Source: JACMRI01 sp043778625
Lineage (GTDB): Bacteria; Bacteroidota; Bacteroidia; UBA4408
Assembly (NCBI GenBank): GCA_043778625.1
Contig: JAYWFU010000034.1
Location: 1 to 29,893 of the forward strand
DNA length: 29,893 bases
Reading direction: 5' to 3'
The position numbers and the translations under genes were made by a program. Positions 24,129 through 29,893 of the stretch are shown here, in pieces. Numbering within the stretch: position 1 is the stretch's first letter; each line of letters begins with the position of its first letter. The notes beneath the pieces were generated by a model. It searched no databases and was not told where the DNA came from. It saw only the letters and a list, made by a program, of their open reading frames with translations.

Positions 24129-24160
24129 TAAATATACTAGAATTAAGTGGATTTTTGAAA
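24129..24160 (-). promoter_or_regulatory. Possible promoter for the DUF4442/ABC ATPase transcript
   Basis: On the minus strand TATATTTA (complement of 24129-24136) is one base off the -7 consensus TAnnTTTG; TTTC (complement of 24157-24160) is one base off TTTG with a 20-base spacer. It lies 27 bases before the DUF4442 start, in the gap just after the cold-shock terminator. Plausible but below consensus. Confidence 0.35.
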
Positions 24161-24165
24161 CGCAT

Positions 24166-24202
24166 AAAAAAATCCGTTTCAAAATTAATTGAAACGGATT
24201 TT
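24166..24202 (-). terminator. Intrinsic terminator of the cold-shock gene
   Basis: AAAATCCGTTTCAA (24169-24182) is the exact reverse complement of TTGAAACGGATTTT (24189-24202), with a six-base loop. Read on the minus strand the stem is followed by a run of seven Ts, the complement of the A-run 24166-24172. It lies about 40 bases after the cold-shock stop codon. Confidence 0.88.
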
Positions 24203-24243
24203 AAGTTATTAAGAATATTGAAACTCTTAATTAAGAATTAAAA

Positions 24244-24435
24244 TTAAGCTAAACGAACGTCAACTGCATTTAAACCTTTTTTACCTTCTTGAATTTCGAA
24301 TACTACTTTATCGTCTTGACGAATTTCTTCTTTTAAACCTGACACGTGAACAAATACTTCTTCTTGTGTTTCTTCAACTTTAATAAATCCGAAACCTTTG
24401 GTTTCGTTAAAGAATTTTACTACTCCTGTTTTCAT
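24244..24435 (-). CDS. Cold-shock domain protein (CspA family)
   Basis: 63 residues, a single OB-fold cold-shock domain, slightly shorter than CspA (about 70). MKTGVVKFFNETKGFGFIKV contains the RNP1 motif KGFGFI (residues 13-18), EEVFVHVSGL the RNP2 motif VFVHV (27-31), and NAVDVRLA closes the barrel. It binds single-stranded RNA or DNA and melts secondary structure, as RNA chaperone and antiterminator. The gene is a single unit: it has a promoter-like box about 85 bases upstream (24520-24527), a long leader as is usual in cold-shock genes, and a strong terminator downstream. Start ATG at 24435 with an A-rich upstream stretch and no Shine-Dalgarno. Confidence 0.96.
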   Translation of the reverse strand: MKTGVVKFFNETKGFGFIKVEETQEEVFVHVSGLKEEIRQDDKVVFEIQEGKKGLNAVDVRLA

Positions 24436-24519
24436 TTTACTTTTTGTTTTATTGATAAAATCTTGCCGTTGTTAATTATATGTTTGTTGGCAAAATGCTT
24501 TTGGTTATTTTTAATAGTA

Positions 24520-24527
24520 CAAATATA
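24520..24527 (-). promoter_or_regulatory. Promoter -7 box of the cold-shock gene
   Basis: The complement of 24520-24527 is TATATTTG, an exact fit to TAnnTTTG. A -33 element is not obvious at the expected distance. With a start site about six bases downstream the leader would be near 78 bases. Within it, TTGCC (24463-24467) and GGCAA (24489-24493) could pair weakly. Confidence 0.5.
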
Positions 24528-24552
24528 TATTGTTTTTTTGAATTACACTATT

Positions 24553-25203
24553 TTATTTGCAAAATTTATTTTTATAATCTTGGTTAGCTAATTCAATAAT
24601 GCGCAAAGCCTCTACTTTATTATAGGTATGCGTTATTTCGCAGGCTACTTGTTCAACCCCAGGTATGTTTTTGTAGGTTAAAAAATAATGTTTCAAGCGA
24701 GCAATAATAGCAGGCGGTACATCTGTTATGTCTTTCCACTGGGTGTAAACCTCGTCGGTTTTCATTACGGCAATAATTTTATCGTCCACTTCGCCTTTAT
24801 CTAACATTCTAAAACCACCAATTGGTATTGCTTTTAGTAATAAATCGCCATGAGTAATATTACGCTCGCTTAATACGCATATATCTAGTGGATCGCAGTC
24901 GCCTAGTAGACCTGTACGTCCTGTTTTTTCCATACAGTACTCAGCCACTAAGGTATCGCAGTAGGTTTGTGGCACAAAGCCATAAAGGGCAGGCATAATG
25001 TTTGAAAACTTTTGTGGTCTGTCCACTTTTAAGTATCCTGTTTTTTTGTCAATTTCGTATTTTACGGTATCAGTAGGCACTACTTCAATAAATGCTGTAA
25101 TTACTTCAGGTGCTTCGCTGCCCATTTCTATTCCGTGCCAAGGGTGTACTTTGTAACGTAAATCTAATTTTTTAGTTAATTCGTTGTATTCTTCGTTGTT
25201 CAT
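24553..25203 (-). CDS. ppa: Inorganic pyrophosphatase, family I
   Basis: 216 residues. Hydrolyses pyrophosphate to phosphate with Mg2+, pulling polymerisation and ligation reactions forward. KYEIDKKTGYLKVDRP (48-63) supplies substrate-binding residues, YGFVPQTYCDT (74-84) follows, and GDCDPLDICV (101-110) is the signature with metal ligands Asp102, Asp104 and Asp107. The N-terminal 30 residues are longer than in E. coli Ppa, as often in Bacteroidota. The start is 13 bases after the small unknown gene, making it the last gene of the deoxyhypusine-synthase-like operon. The C-terminus ends at the short gap before the cold-shock promoter, and I see no terminator between them. Confidence 0.96.
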   Translation of the reverse strand: MNNEEYNELTKKLDLRYKVHPWHGIEMGSEAPEVITAFIEVVPTDTVKYEIDKKTGYLKVDRPQKFSNIMPALYGFVPQTYCDTLVAEYCMEKTGRTGLLGDCDPLDICVLSERNITHGDLLLKAIPIGGFRMLDKGEVDDKIIAVMKTDEVYTQWKDITDVPPAIIARLKHYFLTYKNIPGVEQVACEITHTYNKVEALRIIELANQDYKNKFCK

Positions 25204-25216
25204 TGGTTATGTGTTT

Positions 25217-25576
25217 TTATTCAATTATTTTTCCAAAATAGGTAATTATACTTTCTTTCATTAAGTGTAATTGTTGCCCTGGTTTAAGGCTAGGTAGTTT
25301 TTCGGTGGCTTCGTAGTGTGGCCATTGGTCGCTGTCTCGGCCTACATAGTTGTAGTAACCATAGGGTTTTAATAATGTGCAAATGGCTATGTGCATCACA
25401 TCTACTTTTTGGTCTTTGGTAAATTTTCGGTGGTTAAAACCTAGTTCCTGCAAGCCTATAATAAATAGTACTGCCTGTATGTCCAGCTCGTCGCCTAAGT
25501 CAGCTGATAGCTCTGCTAACAGGGCTTTCCACTTTAATTCAATTATTGCAATTTCGGCTACTGGTGTGTTTTCCAT
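25217..25576 (-). CDS. Small unknown protein coupled to the deoxyhypusine-synthase-like gene
   Basis: 119 residues from the ATG at 25576. A longer reading from a TTG at 25597 would overlap the upstream gene by 19 bases; the ATG is preferred because it follows the upstream stop by two bases (TAAACATG), a typical coupled junction. The protein is soluble, without signal or membrane helix. A mixed helical N-terminus (IAIIELKWKALLAELSADLG) is followed by a hydrophobic helix and the segment YGYYNYVGRDSDQWPHYEAT (residues 73-92), then a C-terminal helix. I recognise no domain. Context between a polyamine-type enzyme and pyrophosphatase hints at a partner or regulator of the former, by inference only. 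Confidence 0.8.
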   Translation of the reverse strand: MENTPVAEIAIIELKWKALLAELSADLGDELDIQAVLFIIGLQELGFNHRKFTKDQKVDVMHIAICTLLKPYGYYNYVGRDSDQWPHYEATEKLPSLKPGQQLHLMKESIITYFGKIIE

Positions 25577-25578
25577 GT

Positions 25579-26556
25579 TTACCAACCTAATATCCAAGCA
25601 AACATTAAAGGTGCAACTATGGTGGCATCACTTTCTACTATAAATTTAGGCGTGGTTTTATCTAACTTACCCCATGTAATTTTTTCGTTAGGTACTGCGC
25701 CTGAGTAACTTCCGTACGAAGTAGTGCTGTCGGATATTTGGCAAAAATACCCCCAAAAAGGCACATCAGTCCACTCTAAGTCTTGATACATCATAGGCAC
25801 TACACATATCGGAAAATCGCCTGCAATCCCCCCTCCTATCTGGAAAAAGCCTACGCCCTTTCCGCCTGAGTTAGCTCGGTACCAGCTGCTTAACCATATC
25901 ATGTAATCAATGCCCGATTTCATGGTAGTGCTTTTCATTTCGCCTTTAATGCAGTACGAAGCAAAAATATTACCCATGGTGCTATCTTCCCAACCTGGGC
26001 AAATAATAGGTAAATTAACCTTGGCAGCAGCCACCATCCACGAGTCTTTTGGGTCAATTTCGTAGTATTGTTCTAGTACGCCACTGTTAATCATTTTGTA
26101 CATATATTCGTGTGGCAGGTAGCTTTCGCCTTTGCTTTCGGCATCTTTCCACAGCTCTACAATATGTTTTTGTAATCTACGAAATGCTTCCTCCTCAGGT
26201 ATGCAGGTATCAGTAACACGGTTATAGCCTTGCTCTAGCAAATCCCACTCGTCCTGCGGGCTTAGGTCGCGGTAGTTAGGCACGCGTTTGTAGTGCGAGT
26301 GCGCCACAAGGTTCATTATATCTTCCTCTAAGTTAGCGCCTGTACACGATATAATATCTACTTTGCCTTGGCGAATTATCTCAGCTAACGATTTGCCCAA
26401 CTCTGCGGTACTCATTGCACCTGCAAGGGTAATCATCATCTTACCGCCTTCGTTAATGTGGGTTTCGTAGCCTTTGGCGGCATCAATTAATGCAGCCGAA
26501 TTAAAATGTTTGTAATGTTGTTCGATAAATGTTGAAACGGGTCCTTTAGTACTCAT
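25579..26556 (-). CDS. Deoxyhypusine-synthase-like protein lacking the catalytic lysine
   Basis: 325 residues. The whole chain follows the deoxyhypusine synthase (DHS) fold: ITLAGAMSTAELGKSLAEII (42-61), VDIISCTGANLEED (66-79), the central NLPIICPGWEDSTMGN (181-196), a GGG loop (241-243), and SYSGAVPNEKITWGKL (283-298), which matches the DHS D-S-G-A-x-P-D-E-x-x-x-W-G-K block. In eukaryotic DHS the GGG loop continues V-V-K-H-H, with the lysine that forms the covalent aminobutyl intermediate; here it reads GGGIAGDFP, so the lysine is replaced by Gly246. Bacteria lack eIF5A. The NAD-binding fold seems intact, so a different polyamine or amine substrate chemistry is likely. It heads an operon with a small unknown gene and ppa, behind a good promoter. 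Confidence 0.88.
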   Translation of the reverse strand: MSTKGPVSTFIEQHYKHFNSAALIDAAKGYETHINEGGKMMITLAGAMSTAELGKSLAEIIRQGKVDIISCTGANLEEDIMNLVAHSHYKRVPNYRDLSPQDEWDLLEQGYNRVTDTCIPEEEAFRRLQKHIVELWKDAESKGESYLPHEYMYKMINSGVLEQYYEIDPKDSWMVAAAKVNLPIICPGWEDSTMGNIFASYCIKGEMKSTTMKSGIDYMIWLSSWYRANSGGKGVGFFQIGGGIAGDFPICVVPMMYQDLEWTDVPFWGYFCQISDSTTSYGSYSGAVPNEKITWGKLDKTTPKFIVESDATIVAPLMFAWILGW

Positions 26557-26601
26557 GTGTTTAATGGTAGTTTTTTTTAATTATATTTTTACTATTTGTT
26601 G

Positions 26602-26632
26602 CAAATATAGATTTTAAAGCGCAGTTGTACAA
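26602..26632 (-). promoter_or_regulatory. Bacteroidota-type promoter for the deoxyhypusine-synthase-like operon
   Basis: The complement of 26602-26609 is TATATTTG, an exact -7 box; the complement of 26630-26632 is TTG, giving a 20-base spacer to a minimal -33 element. It is 46 bases before the ATG at 26556 and separates this operon from the glycosyltransferase cluster upstream. Confidence 0.6.
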
Positions 26633-26657
26633 TTAGTAATTTTTTGATGTTAAAAAC

Positions 26658-27809
26658 TCAGCTATTGCTTATACGGCTGTATAATTTAATAAGTGCTTGC
26701 GTATGATACGCTGATGAAAACTTGGGCAATATACTCTCCCGTGGTGCAAAATTATATTGCCCAACTACCATGGCTTGCATCGCTTTAGCGTAGTTGTCAA
26801 TGTTTTTTTCGGGTACTAGTAATCCGTTTACTTTATCAGTTATTAATTCGGGTATACCTGCGTGCAAGGTGCTTATTACGGGCAAATTCATAGCCATGGC
26901 TTCCATTAGTACGGTGGGTATTCCTTCTTTATCATTTTGGGCTGACGTAACACTGTGGTGCACAAAGCAATTGGCCTGTTGCATTAACTCTTTTACTTGC
27001 GCTGGGTTTACTTCGTCAACAAACTCCACATTGTGCAATAAGTTATGCTGGGTAGCATAGTTGTGTATTTGGCGGTGCATAAAATCTTTTCCGGCCAATA
27101 TTAATTTTGCGGGTATAGTTATATTCTGCTCTTGAAATAGCTTAAATGCCTGCAACGTGTATATATGTCCTTTTTTGAGAGTGATACCACTTACTTGCAA
27201 AAACGTATAAGGCAAAAGAGTGGTTTTAGGGGTAGCAACGGCTGTAAAAAAATCGGTATCCACGCCACAATACAGCACTTTAATAGTATTAACAGGAGTT
27301 ATGCCCGCTTGCAATAATTCGTTTTTCATATACTCCGAAACAGTTATGAAATGTACATTGTTGCACACGCTATATTTTTTTAGCTTGCGCAAATAACTTC
27401 CGCATTTTAATTTTTGCGAGGCATCATACCCATGAAACTGCACTATATATTGTTGATTTACATTATAACAATTTTCAAGCAACGAAAGTGCTTCGTAGCC
27501 AAAGTGGCAATGTATAATATCAGGCTGTATGGCTTGTATTGCTTTAGTGGCACGCTTCCCAAATGCTTTGTTTTTAAAGTCTAAGTAAAGTTGGTATAGC
27601 TCTAGTTTCCAGCGTAATTTAGTTTCAAAATTAGAACGTTGTAGAGGTATCTCTATTACGTTAGTAAACTTATTTTGCCCTTTGTTTTGGTAGTTAAAGC
27701 ACAAATAGCTCGCTTTAAAGTTAGGTGTACTACCTATGTTTACAAAATCATTATGAATAAATGTAGTGGTGGGAGTACCTAAGTAGTGCGAAAAAAAAAG
27801 TATGTGCAT
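26658..27809 (-). CDS. Glycosyltransferase family 4 protein (colanic-acid-type)
   Basis: 383 residues, GT-B fold, cytoplasmic. N-terminal half: MHILFFSHYLGTPTTTFIHN, QPDIIHCHFGYEAL (95-108), VQFHGYDA (123-130), HFITVSEYMKNELL. C-terminal half: YTFLQVSGITLKKGHIYTLQ (201-220) with the KKG donor site, LILAGKD, ANCFVHHSVTSAQNDKEGIP (279-298) then TVLMEAMAMNLPVIS, and HAGIPELITDKVNGLLV. The E-x-P-T-V-x-x-E-A-type block and the CHFGYEA acceptor side match WcaL/amsK-like transferases that build exopolysaccharide repeat units. It is the last gene of a four-gene cluster with GT2 and two methyltransferases, six bases after the GT2 stop. Confidence 0.93.
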   Translation of the reverse strand: MHILFFSHYLGTPTTTFIHNDFVNIGSTPNFKASYLCFNYQNKGQNKFTNVIEIPLQRSNFETKLRWKLELYQLYLDFKNKAFGKRATKAIQAIQPDIIHCHFGYEALSLLENCYNVNQQYIVQFHGYDASQKLKCGSYLRKLKKYSVCNNVHFITVSEYMKNELLQAGITPVNTIKVLYCGVDTDFFTAVATPKTTLLPYTFLQVSGITLKKGHIYTLQAFKLFQEQNITIPAKLILAGKDFMHRQIHNYATQHNLLHNVEFVDEVNPAQVKELMQQANCFVHHSVTSAQNDKEGIPTVLMEAMAMNLPVISTLHAGIPELITDKVNGLLVPEKNIDNYAKAMQAMVVGQYNFAPRESILPKFSSAYHTQALIKLYSRISNS

Positions 27810-27815
27810 TATTAC

Positions 27816-28823
27816 CTATAATAAACGTTTATAATAGTATTTAATACTATCGTTTAATTTCAAAGGTAGTATTTTATTAAAAACAGATGCTTTGTAATAG
27901 GCTAAACCTTTGTTGGAACTACTAGCTGTATTAAATACCAAAAAATAAACACGCTCCGCTAATTGTTGGGCAAATAGGTCAGTATCAAATACGTGTAACA
28001 AATTGTTTTGCTGATGAATTGTAGCTGCAAAATTAATTAACTGTACAATATCATTATTGTTCCAATTACTAAAATCGTAGGTTAAAAATTTTTGATACAA
28101 ATGCACTAATTCCTTTGGTAACGGGGCATTGAGCTGTGTTAGCCATTCCTCATTTATTTTAAAACAAGTAGCATTCATACCCTGCTGTTGTGTAGTGGTT
28201 ATTTGCCCAGCGTGCTGTGTATAATTAAGCAAAAACTCGGGCAGGTTGGCCAATTGGTAGCTTTGTGCAATATCTTTCCACAGTTTATAATCTTCGGCGT
28301 GTAGGTAATCTTCCTTAAAATTGAGGTGAGCTAGTGCCTCGGCACGAATAATAGCTGTAGGATGAATAATAGTACTACCCCAAAACATACGGCACACCAT
28401 GGCTTGGTGTGTGGTCGGAAATTTCCAATTAGTAACCTTGCCCGTACGTACATCAATCCGTTTGGCGTACGTACCTAATGCGCCTACGTTAGGGTTAGTC
28501 TGCATGTATGCTACTTGTTGGTGTAGCCTGTTGGGGTGGGCTTCGTCGTCAGCGTCCATGCGGGCTATGTATGCGCCTTGCGCAAGAGTTATGCCTTTGT
28601 TAAGCGTGGCTATTAGCTTTAAGTTAGTTTCGTTTTTTATGTAACGTATTCTGCTATCGTTAAATGATAAAATAATACGCTCGCTACCATCGGTTGAACC
28701 ATCGTTAATAATAATAAATTCAAAGGTGATATACGTTTGTTGTAAGATACTGTTAATAGCTTTAGCTAAAAATAACTCTGCGTTATACACAGGCAACACT
28801 ACCGATACCAAGGGCTGTAACAT
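27816..28823 (-). CDS. Glycosyltransferase family 2 protein
   Basis: 335 residues. The N-terminal 200 residues form a GT-A inverting transferase: VSVVLPVYNAELFLAKAINS (6-25), FIIINDGSTDG (36-46), NKGITLAQGAYIARMDADDE (75-94) with the metal-binding D-A-D-D at 90-93, VGALGTYAKRIDVRTGKV and FWGSTIIHPTAIIR. The remaining residues are helical and unassigned; there is no membrane segment. It transfers a sugar from a nucleotide donor to a glycan or lipid carrier; specificity is not readable. The gene is packed between a methyltransferase (two-base gap) and the GT4 gene (six-base gap), so it works in the same polysaccharide or glycolipid pathway. Confidence 0.94.
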   Translation of the reverse strand: MLQPLVSVVLPVYNAELFLAKAINSILQQTYITFEFIIINDGSTDGSERIILSFNDSRIRYIKNETNLKLIATLNKGITLAQGAYIARMDADDEAHPNRLHQQVAYMQTNPNVGALGTYAKRIDVRTGKVTNWKFPTTHQAMVCRMFWGSTIIHPTAIIRAEALAHLNFKEDYLHAEDYKLWKDIAQSYQLANLPEFLLNYTQHAGQITTTQQQGMNATCFKINEEWLTQLNAPLPKELVHLYQKFLTYDFSNWNNNDIVQLINFAATIHQQNNLLHVFDTDLFAQQLAERVYFLVFNTASSSNKGLAYYKASVFNKILPLKLNDSIKYYYKRLL

Positions 28824-28825
28824 AG

Positions 28826-29509
28826 TTATGCTTTATTAACTGTAATTAACAAATAATTGGGCGTACCTATTTTTAACGCAGTTTGAATACTGTTAAGCAC
28901 ATTCAAATAATAATGCGCTAGTACACTCATAAATTTGGTGTCGGTGCGGTTATAATGGTGTGCATACGCAATAGGCGTAACACTACTTACAGCTAAGCCA
29001 ATACTAGCAAACCACGTAGTGATGTGCGGTTGATGAATTACTAAATTATTAACGTGCGCTTGACCTGATTGCTCAAAGTATTGGTAATTGCGCCCTGCGG
29101 TATTGGGTATTAGCACAAATAATTTACCGCCACTGCTTAATTTTTGATAAGCAGTGGTAAGCAATGCTTCAGGGTTAGGTAGCAAGAAAATACTATTTAT
29201 TATACAGATATAATAAATTGGGTTGTGTTGCGCTATGGCTTGGTGTACATCATTAACGGCGTAAGTTAAATTAGTTGCCTTAAAATTACTGTTGGCACGT
29301 GCTATTGATGCACCATCTAAATCATACCCATACACCACTAAGTTGGAGGCGTGTTGGGCTAAGTGCCACGTAGTTTCGCCATTGCCGCAGGGGGCGTCTA
29401 ACAAAACTATATTATTGGTAGTAGTTAACTGTGCGCTAATAGCTTTGGCAAATACTGTTTGCGGGTAAGTATGCTTGGCTATGTGTTGTGTAATTAATTG
29501 TTTAACCAT
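28826..29509 (-). CDS. Class I SAM-dependent methyltransferase
   Basis: 227 residues, Rossmann-fold methyltransferase without N-terminal extension. Motif I is IVLLDAPCGNGETTWHLAQH (34-53), then VYGYDLDGASIARA with the acidic Asp63 at the end of strand 2, LTYAVNDVHQA, IICIINSIFLLPNPEALL and SSGGKLFVLIPN (motif III). The substitution of Cys in APCGNG for the usual Gly-x-Gly does not exclude SAM binding. It lies two bases before the GT2 gene and three bases after the preceding methyltransferase-like gene, so it probably methylates a sugar or lipid intermediate in the same pathway; the acceptor is unknown. Confidence 0.88.
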   Translation of the reverse strand: MVKQLITQHIAKHTYPQTVFAKAISAQLTTTNNIVLLDAPCGNGETTWHLAQHASNLVVYGYDLDGASIARANSNFKATNLTYAVNDVHQAIAQHNPIYYICIINSIFLLPNPEALLTTAYQKLSSGGKLFVLIPNTAGRNYQYFEQSGQAHVNNLVIHQPHITTWFASIGLAVSSVTPIAYAHHYNRTDTKFMSVLAHYYLNVLNSIQTALKIGTPNYLLITVNKA

Positions 29510-29512
29510 GGC

Positions 29513-29893
29513 TTAGCGCAAATACTCTGATGTTTCTGATTTTTTGAGTACTGCAAATATTGCTCCCACAAAGTAATCGTCAAACTTAACACCTTGCTTA
29601 GCCTTAAATACATCGGCGTATTTAGCTAACAAGCGGGTAAAAAACCACATGTAATCGTAGCGCAGGCTTACCAATTGCACATCGGCAGGTAGGTTATTTA
29701 AATAGGTTAGGTAGGTTGATGCCGGCACTCGGTTAGTCCACGGGAACTGTTTATTTTCTTGTTGTGCATACGCCTCCAAGTATGCCTCAGGAAATAATAT
29801 ATGAATGTAAGGTATGCGCAAAATATGATAAAAATGAAACCCCCACGGCGAATAGTAGGTAGGCCCTATTTGCAAATAAAATGTAGCCCCAGG
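29513..29893 (-). CDS. C-terminal part of a second methyltransferase-like protein, cut by the window edge
   Basis: The frame is open through the right edge, so only the C-terminus is present: about 126 residues ending in SETSEYLR. A TTG at 29875 could be read as a start but is unlikely; codons before it (reading PGATFY) continue naturally. The segment LQIGPTYYSPWGFHFYHILR (starting at that TTG codon), then IPYIHILFPEA and the helical rest resemble the C-terminal cap of SAM methyltransferases in surface-polysaccharide loci. No motif I is visible because it lies beyond the edge. The next gene starts three bases later. The partial state is certain; the family call is tentative. Confidence 0.6.
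   Translation of the reverse strand, partial: PGATFYLQIGPTYYSPWGFHFYHILRIPYIHILFPEAYLEAYAQQENKQFPWTNRVPASTYLTYLNNLPADVQLVSLRYDYMWFFTRLLAKYADVFKAKQGVKFDDYFVGAIFAVLKKSETSEYLR

Noticed and set aside
25577..25597. TTG start that extends the small unknown gene by seven codons
   Set aside because: It would overlap the deoxyhypusine-synthase-like gene's end, and the extra codons coincide with that gene's last codons; the ATG at 25576 gives a standard two-base junction.
29873..29875. TTG as the start of the last gene
   Set aside because: The frame stays open upstream to the window edge with plausible residues, so the gene is a fragment rather than a 120-residue protein.
1..29893. tRNA, rRNA, CRISPR array, insertion sequence or prophage
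   Set aside because: No TTCRA-type T-loop in an intergenic cloverleaf, no evenly spaced repeats, no transposase or integrase frame was found by reading the gaps and frames.

Overview
The window reads as chromosomal DNA from an aerobic, AT-rich member of the Bacteroidota. Evidence: several starts are preceded by TAnnTTTG-type -7 boxes (10132, 24520, 26602) and few have a clear Shine-Dalgarno; there is an S9B dipeptidyl-peptidase IV-like peptidase, a CarboxypepD_reg-like secreted protein, a lipoprotein with a lysine-rich N-terminus, a bacterial deoxyhypusine-synthase-like protein and a short-form homogentisate dioxygenase. Genus cannot be fixed from the sequence. There is no IS element, integrase, phage gene, CRISPR array, rRNA or recognisable tRNA. 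Coding density is high and no stretch over 300 bases lacks a gene; the longest gap is about 200 bases (948-1144) and holds a long perfect-arm hairpin.

Region 1 (1-10081, all minus strand). At the far end is an AT-rich FRG-domain gene, separated by the hairpin from a YebC/PmpR-family gene. A strong intrinsic terminator (1935-1971) then marks the end of a long minus-strand run which, read in transcription order, is: biotin carboxyl carrier protein, DPP-IV-like peptidase, pyrF, a CAP-domain secreted protein, a hotdog acyl-CoA thioesterase, gcvT, a small lipoprotein, an outer-membrane barrel-like protein and a BASS-family (bile acid:sodium symporter-like) transporter. From the peptidase on, gaps are only 1-60 bases.

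Region 2 (10162-17441, all plus strand). A promoter-like site in the divergent gap reads into a compact operon: a secreted CarboxypepD_reg-like protein, a membrane fatty-acid desaturase, a urea-transporter/M23-peptidase fusion, a TPR plus outer-membrane beta-barrel protein (YaiO-like) and a periplasmic TPR protein. The last three overlap by 10 and 13 bases. A second TPR gene, about 82% identical to the first, follows, then a dCMP deaminase. The inner-membrane channel with an M23 domain, outer-membrane barrel and exported TPR proteins look like an uncharacterised envelope-spanning module; this is the most interesting system in the window.

Region 3 (17470-29893, all minus strand). In transcription order from the right edge: a cut-off methyltransferase-like C-terminus, a second methyltransferase, a GT2 and a GT4 glycosyltransferase (a polysaccharide or glycolipid cluster continuing beyond the window); an operon with its own promoter encoding a deoxyhypusine-synthase-like enzyme without the catalytic lysine, a 119-residue unknown protein and inorganic pyrophosphatase; a cold-shock protein with long leader and clear terminator; a DUF4442 hotdog protein, a MacB/LolD-type ABC ATPase and homogentisate 1,2-dioxygenase; an unknown membrane-anchored protein; a PD-(D/E)XK nuclease-like protein; then a GT4 glycosyltransferase, an orphan ABC ATPase with an altered switch loop, and a methyltransferase with an N-terminal four-cysteine zinc-ribbon-like segment.
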